From Enterococcus nangangensis (GTDB taxonomy: Bacteria; Bacillota; Bacilli; Lactobacillales; Enterococcaceae), in contig NZ_BJDR01000001.1 in NCBI RefSeq assembly GCF_005405245.1, forward strand, positions 124,001 to 188,000: a stretch of 64,000 bases of DNA, in the 5' to 3' direction. Positions 17,021 to 25,507 of the stretch are shown here, in pieces. Both the position numbers and the translations under genes were made by a program. The first letter of the stretch is position 1; every line of letters begins with the position of its first letter. The notes below the pieces were generated by a model. The model did not search any database. It saw only the letters and a program-made list of their open reading frames with translations, and had not been told where the DNA came from.

Positions 17021-18220
17021 ATGGATACAGTAGAATTTATTGCCAAATACGGTGTAACCCGCAAACAAACTGACTCTTTGAAGTGGGATGCTTTAGAGGA
17101 ACGCTTTGGGTCGGCTGATTTATTACCATTATGGGTAGCAGATATGGAATTTAAAGTACCAGACGGCGTGACGGCAGCTTTACAAGAGCGGATTAGTCAT
17201 GGTGTTTATGGTTACTCACAAATACCCGCTAATTATTTTCCAGCTTTTGCGGCGTGGCAAAAAAAACGTCACGGCGTTCTTTTGCAACCGGAGTGGTTAC
17301 GATTTTCGCGGGGTGTCGTGGAATCTTTATTGCATCTCGTCCAAATTTATTCGCAGGAAAAAGAAGCAGTCTTGATTCAGCCACCAGTCTATTATCCTTT
17401 TGCGAATGTTGTGAAGTTGGCTGGCCGACGTTTGGTTGAGTCGCCTTTAAAACAAACGGCAACGGGCTACCAAATGGATTTGGTAGATTTCGAAAAGAAA
17501 ATCCAAGAAGAGCAAGTGAAAATTTTTATTTTGTGTTCACCCCACAATCCAGTGGGCCGTGTTTGGTCAGCTGCGGAACTCACGGCAGTCTTGGAAATTT
17601 GCCAAAAGCATGACGTCTTAGTAATTGCTGATGAAATTCATCAAGATTATATTTTGCAGGCTGAACCCTTCATCTCGGTATTAAAAGTAGCTGACGATGC
17701 TTTTTTAAAGAACGTTATCGTGGTGAATGCACCATCCAAAACGTTTAACTTAGCTAGTTTATTGAATGGTCATATTTTGATTCCTGATGACAGTTTACGG
17801 CGCCAATTTGATCGCCGCATTGGCCGCTTCAGCCAGTCAGAAAATTCGCTTTTAGGCTTGATTGCTGGCGCTGCTGCTTACGAAACAGGTGAAGAATGGT
17901 TTGATCAGTTATTAACGGTGATTCGACAAAACTATCACTATGTGGCCACGACTTTGACTGAAGCTTGTCCGCAAGTGAAAGTGGGGGATTTGCAAGGAAC
18001 GTATCTGCTATGGATTGATTTAAGTCAAGTTTGTCCTAGCGAAAAATTAGAGACGTTTATTAAAGATGAGTGTGGCTTAGCTGTAGATTTTGGTTCATGG
18101 TTTGCTAAGGAGAGCGGCGGTTTTATCCGCATGAATTTAGCGACAGTACCCCGTAACATCGAAAAAGCCGTGGCGCAATTAATTCAAGGAATTCAAAAAG
18201 GAGTAAAAGAAAATGACTGA
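17021..18220 (+). CDS. patB: Cystathionine beta-lyase, PatB/MalY type
   Basis: 399 aa, fold-type I PLP aminotransferase-like C-S lyase. It cleaves cystathionine to homocysteine, pyruvate and ammonia. Motifs are LPLWVADMEFKVP near 35-47, CSPHNPVGRVW near 172, ADEIHQDY near 203, and the PLP lysine K240 in NAPSKTFNLASLL. AGGTAGGTG precedes the ATG. It is the first gene of the methionine operon and overlaps metI by 8 bases. B. subtilis PatB and the family also have cysteine desulfhydrase activity. Confidence 0.9.
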   Translation: MDTVEFIAKYGVTRKQTDSLKWDALEERFGSADLLPLWVADMEFKVPDGVTAALQERISHGVYGYSQIPANYFPAFAAWQKKRHGVLLQPEWLRFSRGVVESLLHLVQIYSQEKEAVLIQPPVYYPFANVVKLAGRRLVESPLKQTATGYQMDLVDFEKKIQEEQVKIFILCSPHNPVGRVWSAAELTAVLEICQKHDVLVIADEIHQDYILQAEPFISVLKVADDAFLKNVIVVNAPSKTFNLASLLNGHILIPDDSLRRQFDRRIGRFSQSENSLLGLIAGAAAYETGEEWFDQLLTVIRQNYHYVATTLTEACPQVKVGDLQGTYLLWIDLSQVCPSEKLETFIKDECGLAVDFGSWFAKESGGFIRMNLATVPRNIEKAVAQLIQGIQKGVKEND

Positions 18221-19310
18221 AGAACATATTGATACTTTATTAGCCCAAATTGGGAATCATTTTGATCAACAAACAGGGGCCATTAGTGCACCCATTTATC
18301 TATCCACTACCTATGCTCATCCCAAATTAGGGGAAAGCACCGGCTTTGACTATACCCGGACAAAAAATCCAACGCGGGACATCTTAGAACGCGCTTTAGC
18401 AAAACTTGAAGATGGCACCCATGGGATTGTCACGAGTTCGGGCATGGCGGCCATTCAGTTGGTCTTAGGAATTTTTCCGCAAGGTTCAACTTTTCTCGTC
18501 GGTCGTGATATTTATGGGGGGAGCTTCCGTTACTTCGACTTTTTAGCGCAACAAGGTACAGCGAATTTCCGTTACTTTAATAATGATGCGGAATTGGCGG
18601 CCTTATTAGATGAAACTGTTGATGCCGTCTTTTTGGAAACTCCCACGAATCCTCTAATGAACATTTTTGATATTGAAGCTGCCGTACACCAAGCTAAAAA
18701 GGTTGGGGCACTGGTGATTGTCGACAACACTTTCTTAACGCCATTGCGGCAAAAACCTTTGAACTTGGGGGCCGACATTGTCCTACACTCCGGCACTAAA
18801 TTTTTAGCGGGCCACAACGATATTTTAGCGGGAGTGGTGGTCACTAAAAATGACCAGCTAGGGGAAAAACTTTTGTGGTTGGCTAATACAACAGGTCCTA
18901 CTTTAAGTCCTTTTGATAGTTGGTTATTTATCCGCAGTTTGAAAACTTTATCTTTACGTGTCGACCGTCAAGAAAAAAATGCTCAAGCAATCGTCGCGCA
19001 GCTGAAAAAGAATGCGTATATTAAAGATGTTTTATATCCAGGGATTGGCGGCATGATTAGTATTCGCGTCAAAGATAGTACAAAGATTGCCGATTTTTTA
19101 GGCGCTTTAAAAATCTTTTCTTTTGCTGAGAGTTTGGGGGGCGTAGAAAGTCTAGTTACTTATCCCACAACACAAACGCACCACGATATCCCACAAGAAG
19201 TGCGGGAGTCTTACGGTTTAACACCAGACTTATTACGGCTGGCTATCGGGATTGAAGATCCAACTGATTTAATCGCCGATTTGGAACAAGCTTTAGCCGT
19301 GATGGCTTAA
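18213..19310 (+). CDS. metI: Cystathionine gamma-synthase / O-acetylhomoserine thiolyase
   Basis: 365 aa, the Cys/Met-metabolism PLP family. It joins activated homoserine with cysteine (or sulfide) to give cystathionine (or homocysteine). It follows B. subtilis MetI closely: AQIGN near the start, TGAISAPIYLSTTY, ESTGFDYTRTKNPTR, SSGMAAIQ, and the PLP lysine K196 in LHSGTKFLAGHND. The late segment SLGGVESLVTYP is also conserved. It overlaps patB by 8 bases, so the two are probably translated together and act in sequence. Confidence 0.92.
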   Translation: MTEEHIDTLLAQIGNHFDQQTGAISAPIYLSTTYAHPKLGESTGFDYTRTKNPTRDILERALAKLEDGTHGIVTSSGMAAIQLVLGIFPQGSTFLVGRDIYGGSFRYFDFLAQQGTANFRYFNNDAELAALLDETVDAVFLETPTNPLMNIFDIEAAVHQAKKVGALVIVDNTFLTPLRQKPLNLGADIVLHSGTKFLAGHNDILAGVVVTKNDQLGEKLLWLANTTGPTLSPFDSWLFIRSLKTLSLRVDRQEKNAQAIVAQLKKNAYIKDVLYPGIGGMISIRVKDSTKIADFLGALKIFSFAESLGGVESLVTYPTTQTHHDIPQEVRESYGLTPDLLRLAIGIEDPTDLIADLEQALAVMA

Positions 19311-19383
19311 AAATTTTTGTGTCTTGCCTTACTTTTATGGTCATGACAGCAAAGTAATTTTATGAGGAATTGGGGGAAACAGT

Positions 19384-20319
19384 ATGCCGATTCGGCTACC
19401 AAAAGATTTACCGGCAACGGAGATTTTACAAAAGGAAAATGTCTTTGCCATTAGTGATACGCGGGCGAATCATCAAGATATTCGTCCTTTAGAAATTTTA
19501 GTGGCCAATTTGATGCCGGATAAAATTAACGCCGAGGTGCAATTATTGCGCTTGTTGTCCCAAAGTCCATTACAAGTTAATGCGACGCTCTTAAAAATGA
19601 GCCAACACGAAAGCAAACACACTAGTGCTACCCACTTAGAAAAATTTTACCAAGAGTTTGCACGACTGCAAGATTTAACTTTTGACGCCATGATTATTAC
19701 GGGGGCACCTTTAGAGAAAATTCCCTTTGAAGAGGTAGACTATTGGCAAGAATTGACGACAATTATGGATTGGAGTCAAAGCCACTGTACATCAGTTTTA
19801 CACATCTGTTGGGGCGCGCAGGCCGGTCTTTACCACCACTTTGGCATTGAAAAAGTATTATATGCAAAAAAACTTTTTGGCATTTATCCGCAAATAGCTA
19901 CTGACTTAGACTCGCCGCTCTTAACGGGCTTTGATGATTGTTTTTATACGCCGCAATCTCGCTACACAGGTATAAATCCTAAACAAGTAGCCGAAAGTTC
20001 CTTACAAGTGCTGGCAGCCAGTTCAGAAATTGGTCCAACAATTTTAGTCTCGCCTGATGAAAAAAATATTTTTCTACTGGGCCACTTTGAGTATGAAACG
20101 TCCACTTTAGACGAGGAATATCGCCGTGATCATCAACGGGGGCTGACTACCGCACTACCGCAAAATTATTATTTAAATGATGACCCCCAGCAGACGATTG
20201 TCAATCGGTGGCGGGGACATGCGACTTTATTTTTCCTCAACTGGTTAAATGAAGTATATCAAGTCACGCCATATGATTTGTCGAAAATTTTAGTAAATGA
20301 AAGGTGTAAAAGATGGTAA
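19384..20319 (+). CDS. metA: Homoserine O-acyltransferase (probably acetyl)
   Basis: 311 aa, MetA family. It activates the hydroxyl of homoserine. Opening MPIRLPKDLPA, then RPLEILVANLMPDKI; the catalytic Cys142 is in HICWGAQAGLYHHFGI; His234 and Glu236 are in LLGHFEYE. Residue 111 is Glu (APLEKIPFEEVDYW). In characterised MetA proteins Glu here goes with acetyl-CoA and Gly with succinyl-CoA, so O-acetylhomoserine is the likely product, which fits MetI. A GGGGG-rich ribosome site precedes the ATG. It overlaps the aspartokinase by 7 bases. Confidence 0.93.
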   Translation: MPIRLPKDLPATEILQKENVFAISDTRANHQDIRPLEILVANLMPDKINAEVQLLRLLSQSPLQVNATLLKMSQHESKHTSATHLEKFYQEFARLQDLTFDAMIITGAPLEKIPFEEVDYWQELTTIMDWSQSHCTSVLHICWGAQAGLYHHFGIEKVLYAKKLFGIYPQIATDLDSPLLTGFDDCFYTPQSRYTGINPKQVAESSLQVLAASSEIGPTILVSPDEKNIFLLGHFEYETSTLDEEYRRDHQRGLTTALPQNYYLNDDPQQTIVNRWRGHATLFFLNWLNEVYQVTPYDLSKILVNERCKRW

Positions 20320-21635
20320 AAGTAGCGAAATTTGGCGGTTCTTCTTTAGCCAATACCCGGCAGTTCCAAAAAGTGAAAGCCATTATTGAAGCTGATTCCA
20401 CCCGACAAATTGTCGTCGTCTCCGCTTTAGGAAAAAGCCAAGTAACCGATGATAAAATTACTGACTTACTTTACATTTTATACGCCCATATGAAACACGG
20501 CGTCTCTTATGCCGACTTGTGGCAAACCATTGCAGCGCGTTTTATGACTGTGAAAACCGAGCTAGGTTTGCAGTTTCCGATGGAAGAAGCATTAGGAAAG
20601 CTGTATCAAGAGATTCAAAAAGAAACGGTTTCTGAAGATTACTTAGTTAGTCGCGGCGAGTATTTGACGGCCTTATTAATGAGTGAGTACTTAGGTTTTA
20701 CTTTTGTGGATGCCAAAGAAATTATTCGTTATGGCTATGATGGTAAAATCGACTATTTAGCTACGGCTAGCCAGTTCCAAGTTTATCGGAAAAAGTATGC
20801 CAAAATTTTAGTGCCAGGCTTTTACGGTGCTTATCCCAATCAACAAATTAAATTAATGTCCCGTGGTGGCAGCGATGTAACCGGGGCAATCTTAGCGCGG
20901 GTAGCACAGGCGACACTCTATGAAAATTGGACGGATGTTTCCGGCATTTTATTGGCCGATCCCCGTTTGATTGACAGGCCTGAGCGCGTTAGTTTTGCGA
21001 CTTATCAAGAGTTGCAGGAGCTTTCTTTTATGGGCGCTAATGTTTTACATGAAGAAGCTATTTTACCTGTGCAAGAAGTGAAAATTCCCATTCAAATCAA
21101 AAATACCAATTGCCCCCAAGATCCAGGTACGTTAATCTCCGAGACGGCGCAAACGACTCGGCACAATATTACGGGAATCGCCGGTAAAAAAGGGTACATT
21201 GCTTTGGTTTTAGGAAAACGCCAAATGATTTCCGAAATTGGTTTTTTATATCGCGCGATGGAAATTATTAAGAACCACGAAATCTTTATTGAGTACATCT
21301 TAAGTGGTTATGACAACGTCGCGATTATTTTGCCGAAAAAGGAAGTAGAGTTGAGCCTTTACCAACTGATGGCTGAACTAAAAGCTACACTTCATCTTGA
21401 TAGTCTAGAAATTTTAGAAGATATTGCTTTAGTGGTGGTAGTAGGACGCTCGGCTGGAAAAAATGTCAACCTGTCGGCAAATGTTCTAGGAATTTTAGGG
21501 GCCGCTGGAATTGATGTTGGTTTAGTTTCTCAGAGTACCGCAGAACTAAATATCGTCTTAGGGGTAAAACGCAGCGATTTTGCCCAGACGATTCAAAAAT
21601 TATATGCAGGATTAGTAAAGGGGGGCGACGCATGA
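20313..21635 (+). CDS. Aspartate kinase (YclM/ThrD-like)
   Basis: 440 aa, single-function aspartokinase. It phosphorylates aspartate, the first step towards homoserine. KFGGSSLA is at residues 5-12; later segments are LVSRGEYLTA, KLMSRGGSDVTGAILA and YENWTDVSG. Two C-terminal ACT domains (about 300-440) suggest feedback control by an amino acid. The order and sequence resemble B. subtilis YclM/ThrD, the threonine-branch enzyme. It overlaps metA and hom, so it is locked into the methionine operon. Confidence 0.92.
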   Translation: MVKVAKFGGSSLANTRQFQKVKAIIEADSTRQIVVVSALGKSQVTDDKITDLLYILYAHMKHGVSYADLWQTIAARFMTVKTELGLQFPMEEALGKLYQEIQKETVSEDYLVSRGEYLTALLMSEYLGFTFVDAKEIIRYGYDGKIDYLATASQFQVYRKKYAKILVPGFYGAYPNQQIKLMSRGGSDVTGAILARVAQATLYENWTDVSGILLADPRLIDRPERVSFATYQELQELSFMGANVLHEEAILPVQEVKIPIQIKNTNCPQDPGTLISETAQTTRHNITGIAGKKGYIALVLGKRQMISEIGFLYRAMEIIKNHEIFIEYILSGYDNVAIILPKKEVELSLYQLMAELKATLHLDSLEILEDIALVVVVGRSAGKNVNLSANVLGILGAAGIDVGLVSQSTAELNIVLGVKRSDFAQTIQKLYAGLVKGGDA

Positions 21636-22873
21636 GCCAAGTCATTCATTTAGCATTATTGGGTTGTGGGGTTGTAGGCCAAGGTGTTTTAACACAGCTA
21701 AAAATTCAAAAAAAATTATTGAAAAGCCGCCAAGTAAATTTTGCTATTACCAAAGTTTTAGTCCGCGATCCGGCAAAATATCAAGACCTTGCACGGGAGC
21801 ATCAACTGGAATTGGTCACTGATATTCAAGACATTTTAACTGACCCGCAAATTGATATTGTGATTGAGGTCATGGGAGGCTTTCAACCTGCTGAAGATTA
21901 CATTCTCGCTTGCTTTGCGGCAGGTAAGCATGTGGTGAGCGCCAATAAAAATTTAATCGCCAAAAATGGTCCATTATTGATTGCCACCGCCCAAGAAAAT
22001 CAAGTGGCTTTCTACTATGAAGGGGCGGTTTGTGGAGGTGTCCCGATTTTACGCACGATTGCCCAAGCCTACAGCGGCGATGAAATTTTCAATGTAGCTG
22101 GCATTGTAAATGGGACATGTAACTTTATTTTGTCCCAGATGTCGCAAAAACAATTGAATTACCAAGAAGCTTTGGTTTTAGCGCAAAAAAATGGTTTTGC
22201 GGAAGCAGACCCGACCAATGATGTGGCAGGATGGGATGCCAGCTACAAGTTAGTTATCTTAGCCCACTTTGCCTATGGCCGCAAAGTTGCTTTAGAGGAT
22301 TTAAAAGTAGCCGGTATCGAAAACGTTACCGCTCAAGATATTAAAATGGCCCAACAAATTGGTTATCGTATTAAGCTGATTGCTGAAACAAAAAAAGTTG
22401 GGAATGCGATCACTTTGATAGTTTGGCCGACTTTAGTCTTTGAAAGTCATTCCCTTGGACAAATTGAAAATGAAAATAATGGCGTTTTTGTCAAGAGTAA
22501 TAATTTGGGAGAAGCGTTATATATCGGTCCCGGGGCTGGCAGTCAACCCACGTCCAATAGCGTGGTTACGGATTTAATTACTGTCGCTTCTGAGATGAAA
22601 TTAAATATCACAGGTCAAACATTCCATTCTTTTGATGAAGCAGGAACAGTGGTGCCACAAAATGAGTTGCAAAAAACTTTTGTGGTCTTTTTAACGAAAG
22701 AATTACTGACAACACGGCAAATTCTTGCTACCATAAAAGAAGAAGGATTTACTGTTACTTTCCAAGAATTAAAAGACAATGGCCTAGCTTTATTTACTCA
22801 GCGCTTATCTTTTAATGAAGTGGAACGCTTAGAGAAATTTATTGATGGTAAAGCCTATCCCATTTTTGAGTAG
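21632..22873 (+). CDS. hom: Homoserine dehydrogenase
   Basis: 413 aa. It reduces aspartate semialdehyde to homoserine. The NAD(P)-binding glycine motif is LLGCGVVGQGVL near residues 8-19. The catalytic core has YYEGAVCGGVPILRTI, NGTCNFILSQM and FAEADPTNDVAGWDASYK. A C-terminal ACT-like domain spans about 340-413. Its start overlaps the aspartokinase stop by 4 bases. Aspartate semialdehyde dehydrogenase is not in this window and must lie elsewhere. Confidence 0.95.
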   Translation: MSQVIHLALLGCGVVGQGVLTQLKIQKKLLKSRQVNFAITKVLVRDPAKYQDLAREHQLELVTDIQDILTDPQIDIVIEVMGGFQPAEDYILACFAAGKHVVSANKNLIAKNGPLLIATAQENQVAFYYEGAVCGGVPILRTIAQAYSGDEIFNVAGIVNGTCNFILSQMSQKQLNYQEALVLAQKNGFAEADPTNDVAGWDASYKLVILAHFAYGRKVALEDLKVAGIENVTAQDIKMAQQIGYRIKLIAETKKVGNAITLIVWPTLVFESHSLGQIENENNGVFVKSNNLGEALYIGPGAGSQPTSNSVVTDLITVASEMKLNITGQTFHSFDEAGTVVPQNELQKTFVVFLTKELLTTRQILATIKEEGFTVTFQELKDNGLALFTQRLSFNEVERLEKFIDGKAYPIFE

Positions 22874-22884
22874 GAGGTTATTTA

Positions 22885-23277
22885 ATGGCGGAAACGATGA
22901 TTTTAAAAAAAGGTGCCAATGGTTTTGAACTTGCCGTTCCAGATAAACCCAATTGGATTTTATTACGCCAAGGAGGGTATTCACCGGTACAATCTTTAGT
23001 CAACGCAGTAGCTGCTTGTGGAGGTTATGTCTATCAAGAGGTCCTGGAAAATTCCAAAATTGTGGGTACCATTCAAGAAGTTCACGTTAGTTATGAACGA
23101 AATTTAGAGAAAAAAGCCCATCCTATTAAAACAATTACAATTCATTTTTTAACAGTTGGGATAACTAAGGAACAGCAAGAAAAAGCGCAACGTTGTTTAC
23201 GCTTAGTGTCACCAAATTGTCCAGTGATTCAGTCACTAGATCCAGCAATTGAAGTCATTGAAACAGTAGCTTTTTAG
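22885..23277 (+). CDS. OsmC-family protein
   Basis: 130 aa. The two cysteines expected in OsmC/Ohr peroxiredoxin-like proteins are present: C45 in AVAACGGYVYQE and C112 in SPNCPVIQSL. TAGGAGG precedes the ATG, 11 bases after hom, and an intrinsic terminator follows, so it is the last gene of the methionine operon. Family members reduce organic hydroperoxides or are of unknown role. A link with sulfur metabolism is suggested only by position. Confidence 0.8.
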   Translation: MAETMILKKGANGFELAVPDKPNWILLRQGGYSPVQSLVNAVAACGGYVYQEVLENSKIVGTIQEVHVSYERNLEKKAHPIKTITIHFLTVGITKEQQEKAQRCLRLVSPNCPVIQSLDPAIEVIETVAF

Positions 23278-23289
23278 GATAAATCTACT

Positions 23290-23326
23290 TGTAAAGTTAG
23301 TCTTTAATAAGGCTAACTTTTTTATT
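23290..23326 (+). terminator. Terminator of the methionine operon
   Basis: AAAGTTAGTCTTT pairs with AGGCTAACTTT around AATA, then a T run. Confidence 0.87.
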
Positions 23327-23513
23327 TTGGCAAAATTTTTTTTGGAAATTAGTGAAGAAATAAACTGTTGTCATATGGTAAGGAATTATTGCAAAAAGGG
23401 AACGTCTTTTTTTATTTAAAATCGTTAAATTAGCTTGACGAAAAAGAAGGAGATGACTACCATGAAGAAAAACACATAATCTTTTGAAAATTTAACTATT
23501 CAAAGGGATAGAA

Positions 23514-25460
23514 TTGGGGAACAACATGAGAATGCGTGGATTTGATGTTTTGGGGCTCGGTATTTTGTTGCTGATTTTTGCCCAGCAAATTTGGTGGCAG
23601 CAACTGGAGGCAAGCAACCTTTTAATTGCTGCTGTGCTAGCCATTGCTGGCTACCTAATGACAGGTTTGACTTTAGAACACGTCAAAAAGCAAGGAAAAT
23701 TTTATTTAGGACATTATCTTCTGAAGGGGATTAAAAGTATTTTTGTGCCGCTTGCTTTATTGGCACTTATTGGGGGAATTTGGGCTTATTGCTGGCAGCC
23801 AAGTGTGTTGGCAGATTTTAGCCATCAACTTTTTGCCAGTTTCGGCTGTGTATTGAATATCTATCAACTGTTTACCGATACTAGCACTGGTGTGGCTGCA
23901 CCTCAGCTCTTCAGTAGCCTGTGGCCCTTAGCGAATCTTTGTCAACTTACGGTAATCTGGGGGCTAGTTCTCTGGTTCTTAGAAAAAATTCGACCCAAAG
24001 GAAAAAAAGCCGCTCCTTTTTGGTTTGCCACAGCGGCTAGTTTAACCCTCTTAACTTTTGGTGGCAGTATCGCTTTTAGTTTGCTAGCCTCTAGTTCATC
24101 GCTACTTTATCTTCCCTTTATGTATGCGCCAGGCTTTTTGGCCGGTAGTGCCCTGAGTTGTCTTTTAGGAGTCAACGAGGAAACGACGATGTTAACTAAC
24201 TTTAGTCGCCGTTATTCCCATTCACGATTAATCTTTGGCACTGGAGGAGCTTTAGGACTTTTAGTGCTAGCGGTTTGTTTTTTCCCTAATGAAAGTCGTG
24301 GGGCCCTAATGAGTGGTACCACGTTAGGTTGGCTTGTCGCTTTAGTCCTTTTATTTCATGGTCGTCTTTTAGCTGATCAACAAAAATTCCGTTTGGGAAA
24401 TGGCTGGTGGAGCTTTCTTTTGGCAAGTTACTGTTTTTTTAGCGGAATAAGTATTATCTTGCTGCCGCAATGGGGTGTCCTTTTAGGCGGGAGTGTCACG
24501 CTTCTGCTGAGCCTTGCTGGTGGGCTAGGGGTGCGCTTTTTAGCCAGACATTACCGACAACTTTCATTAGGCAAAGAGCGGCTAGTCGTCTTAGGAACTA
24601 GTTTCTTATTACTAGGTTTTATTTATGGCGGAGTCGGGAGTTCTCGCTTGCATGCGGATGCAACGGCGACCACGGCTACGGCAGAAGAGGTCACCACCAC
24701 CTCAACTAGTGTGACACCACCAATCAACGATGTCACGACGTTTTTATTAGCTGCTTGGCAGCCTCTTTTGGCTCAAGCTACTGGTCAAGCGGATATTGCG
24801 GTTTATGACCATACTAGTGGCTTAACGTATCACTTAACTAATAATGGGCTGCATACGACTTTTGAAACAGCCAGTATCGTTAAAGTTTCTGTGGCCTCTC
24901 TTTACATGAAATCTTTAGAGACAGGGGCCCTCACTGTGAGTGAAGACGATGAAGTTGAGTTAAAATATATGATTGAACAAAGCGATAATGAGGCGACAAC
25001 TTATTTGTTAAAGGAGCGACTTGGAGGTTTTGCTTCTTTAAGTACATTGTTTACTACCCTGGGGATGACGGATAGTCATTATACGGAAGAATCATGGGGG
25101 CTGACGACCACCACAGCCTTAGATCAAATTACTTTGTTAAACATGCTAGCCTATAATGAAGGCAATTACTTAAGTCTTACTTCTCGTGAGAAAATTTTAG
25201 CTTTGATGGGGAATGTAGATTCAGAACAAGATTGGGGAATTTCTGTGGGGGCGCCAGCTTTTCAAATAAAAAATGGTTGGTTAGACCGCAGTGATGGTAC
25301 TTGGGTAATTAATAGTATCGGGCACGTTTATGATCCTACCAATGAAAAAACGGATTATACAATTGCCGTTTTGAGTAAAAATAATGATTCGGAATTAGCA
25401 GGAATTACTTTAGTTGAAGAGTTAGCAGCAGCAACGGCTAAATTATTGATCAACAATTAA
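23514..25460 (+). CDS. Degenerate acyltransferase-3 membrane domain fused to a beta-lactamase-like serine hydrolase
   Basis: 648 aa from TTG 23514, after AAAGGGA; ATG 23526 is an alternative. Residues 1-375 form about ten membrane helices and align by eye with the OatA/acyltransferase-3 domain (RGFDVLGL...IAGYLMTGLTLEHVKKQGKFYLG). However, the family's Arg and His in the first helix are Gly14 and Gln25, and the later Glu-rich motif is absent (LWPLANLCQLT). After a Thr-rich linker (380-405) comes an extracytoplasmic class A-like hydrolase with S454-I-V-K, S490-D-N and K586-N-G. The acyltransferase part is probably inactive. The hydrolase may act on cell-wall peptides or esters; this is inference. 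A strong bidirectional terminator follows. Confidence 0.8.
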   Translation: MGNNMRMRGFDVLGLGILLLIFAQQIWWQQLEASNLLIAAVLAIAGYLMTGLTLEHVKKQGKFYLGHYLLKGIKSIFVPLALLALIGGIWAYCWQPSVLADFSHQLFASFGCVLNIYQLFTDTSTGVAAPQLFSSLWPLANLCQLTVIWGLVLWFLEKIRPKGKKAAPFWFATAASLTLLTFGGSIAFSLLASSSSLLYLPFMYAPGFLAGSALSCLLGVNEETTMLTNFSRRYSHSRLIFGTGGALGLLVLAVCFFPNESRGALMSGTTLGWLVALVLLFHGRLLADQQKFRLGNGWWSFLLASYCFFSGISIILLPQWGVLLGGSVTLLLSLAGGLGVRFLARHYRQLSLGKERLVVLGTSFLLLGFIYGGVGSSRLHADATATTATAEEVTTTSTSVTPPINDVTTFLLAAWQPLLAQATGQADIAVYDHTSGLTYHLTNNGLHTTFETASIVKVSVASLYMKSLETGALTVSEDDEVELKYMIEQSDNEATTYLLKERLGGFASLSTLFTTLGMTDSHYTEESWGLTTTTALDQITLLNMLAYNEGNYLSLTSREKILALMGNVDSEQDWGISVGAPAFQIKNGWLDRSDGTWVINSIGHVYDPTNEKTDYTIAVLSKNNDSELAGITLVEELAAATAKLLINN

Positions 25461-25506
25461 AAGACTAGAGCGTAACAGGGCCTTGTCCTATCACGCTCTA
25501 GTCTTT
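25460..25506. terminator. Bidirectional terminator
   Basis: AAAGACTAGAGCGT (25460-25473) pairs with ACGCTCTAGTCTTT (25493-25506). It separates the convergent serine hydrolase and GDPD genes. Confidence 0.9.
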
Positions 25507-25507
25507 T

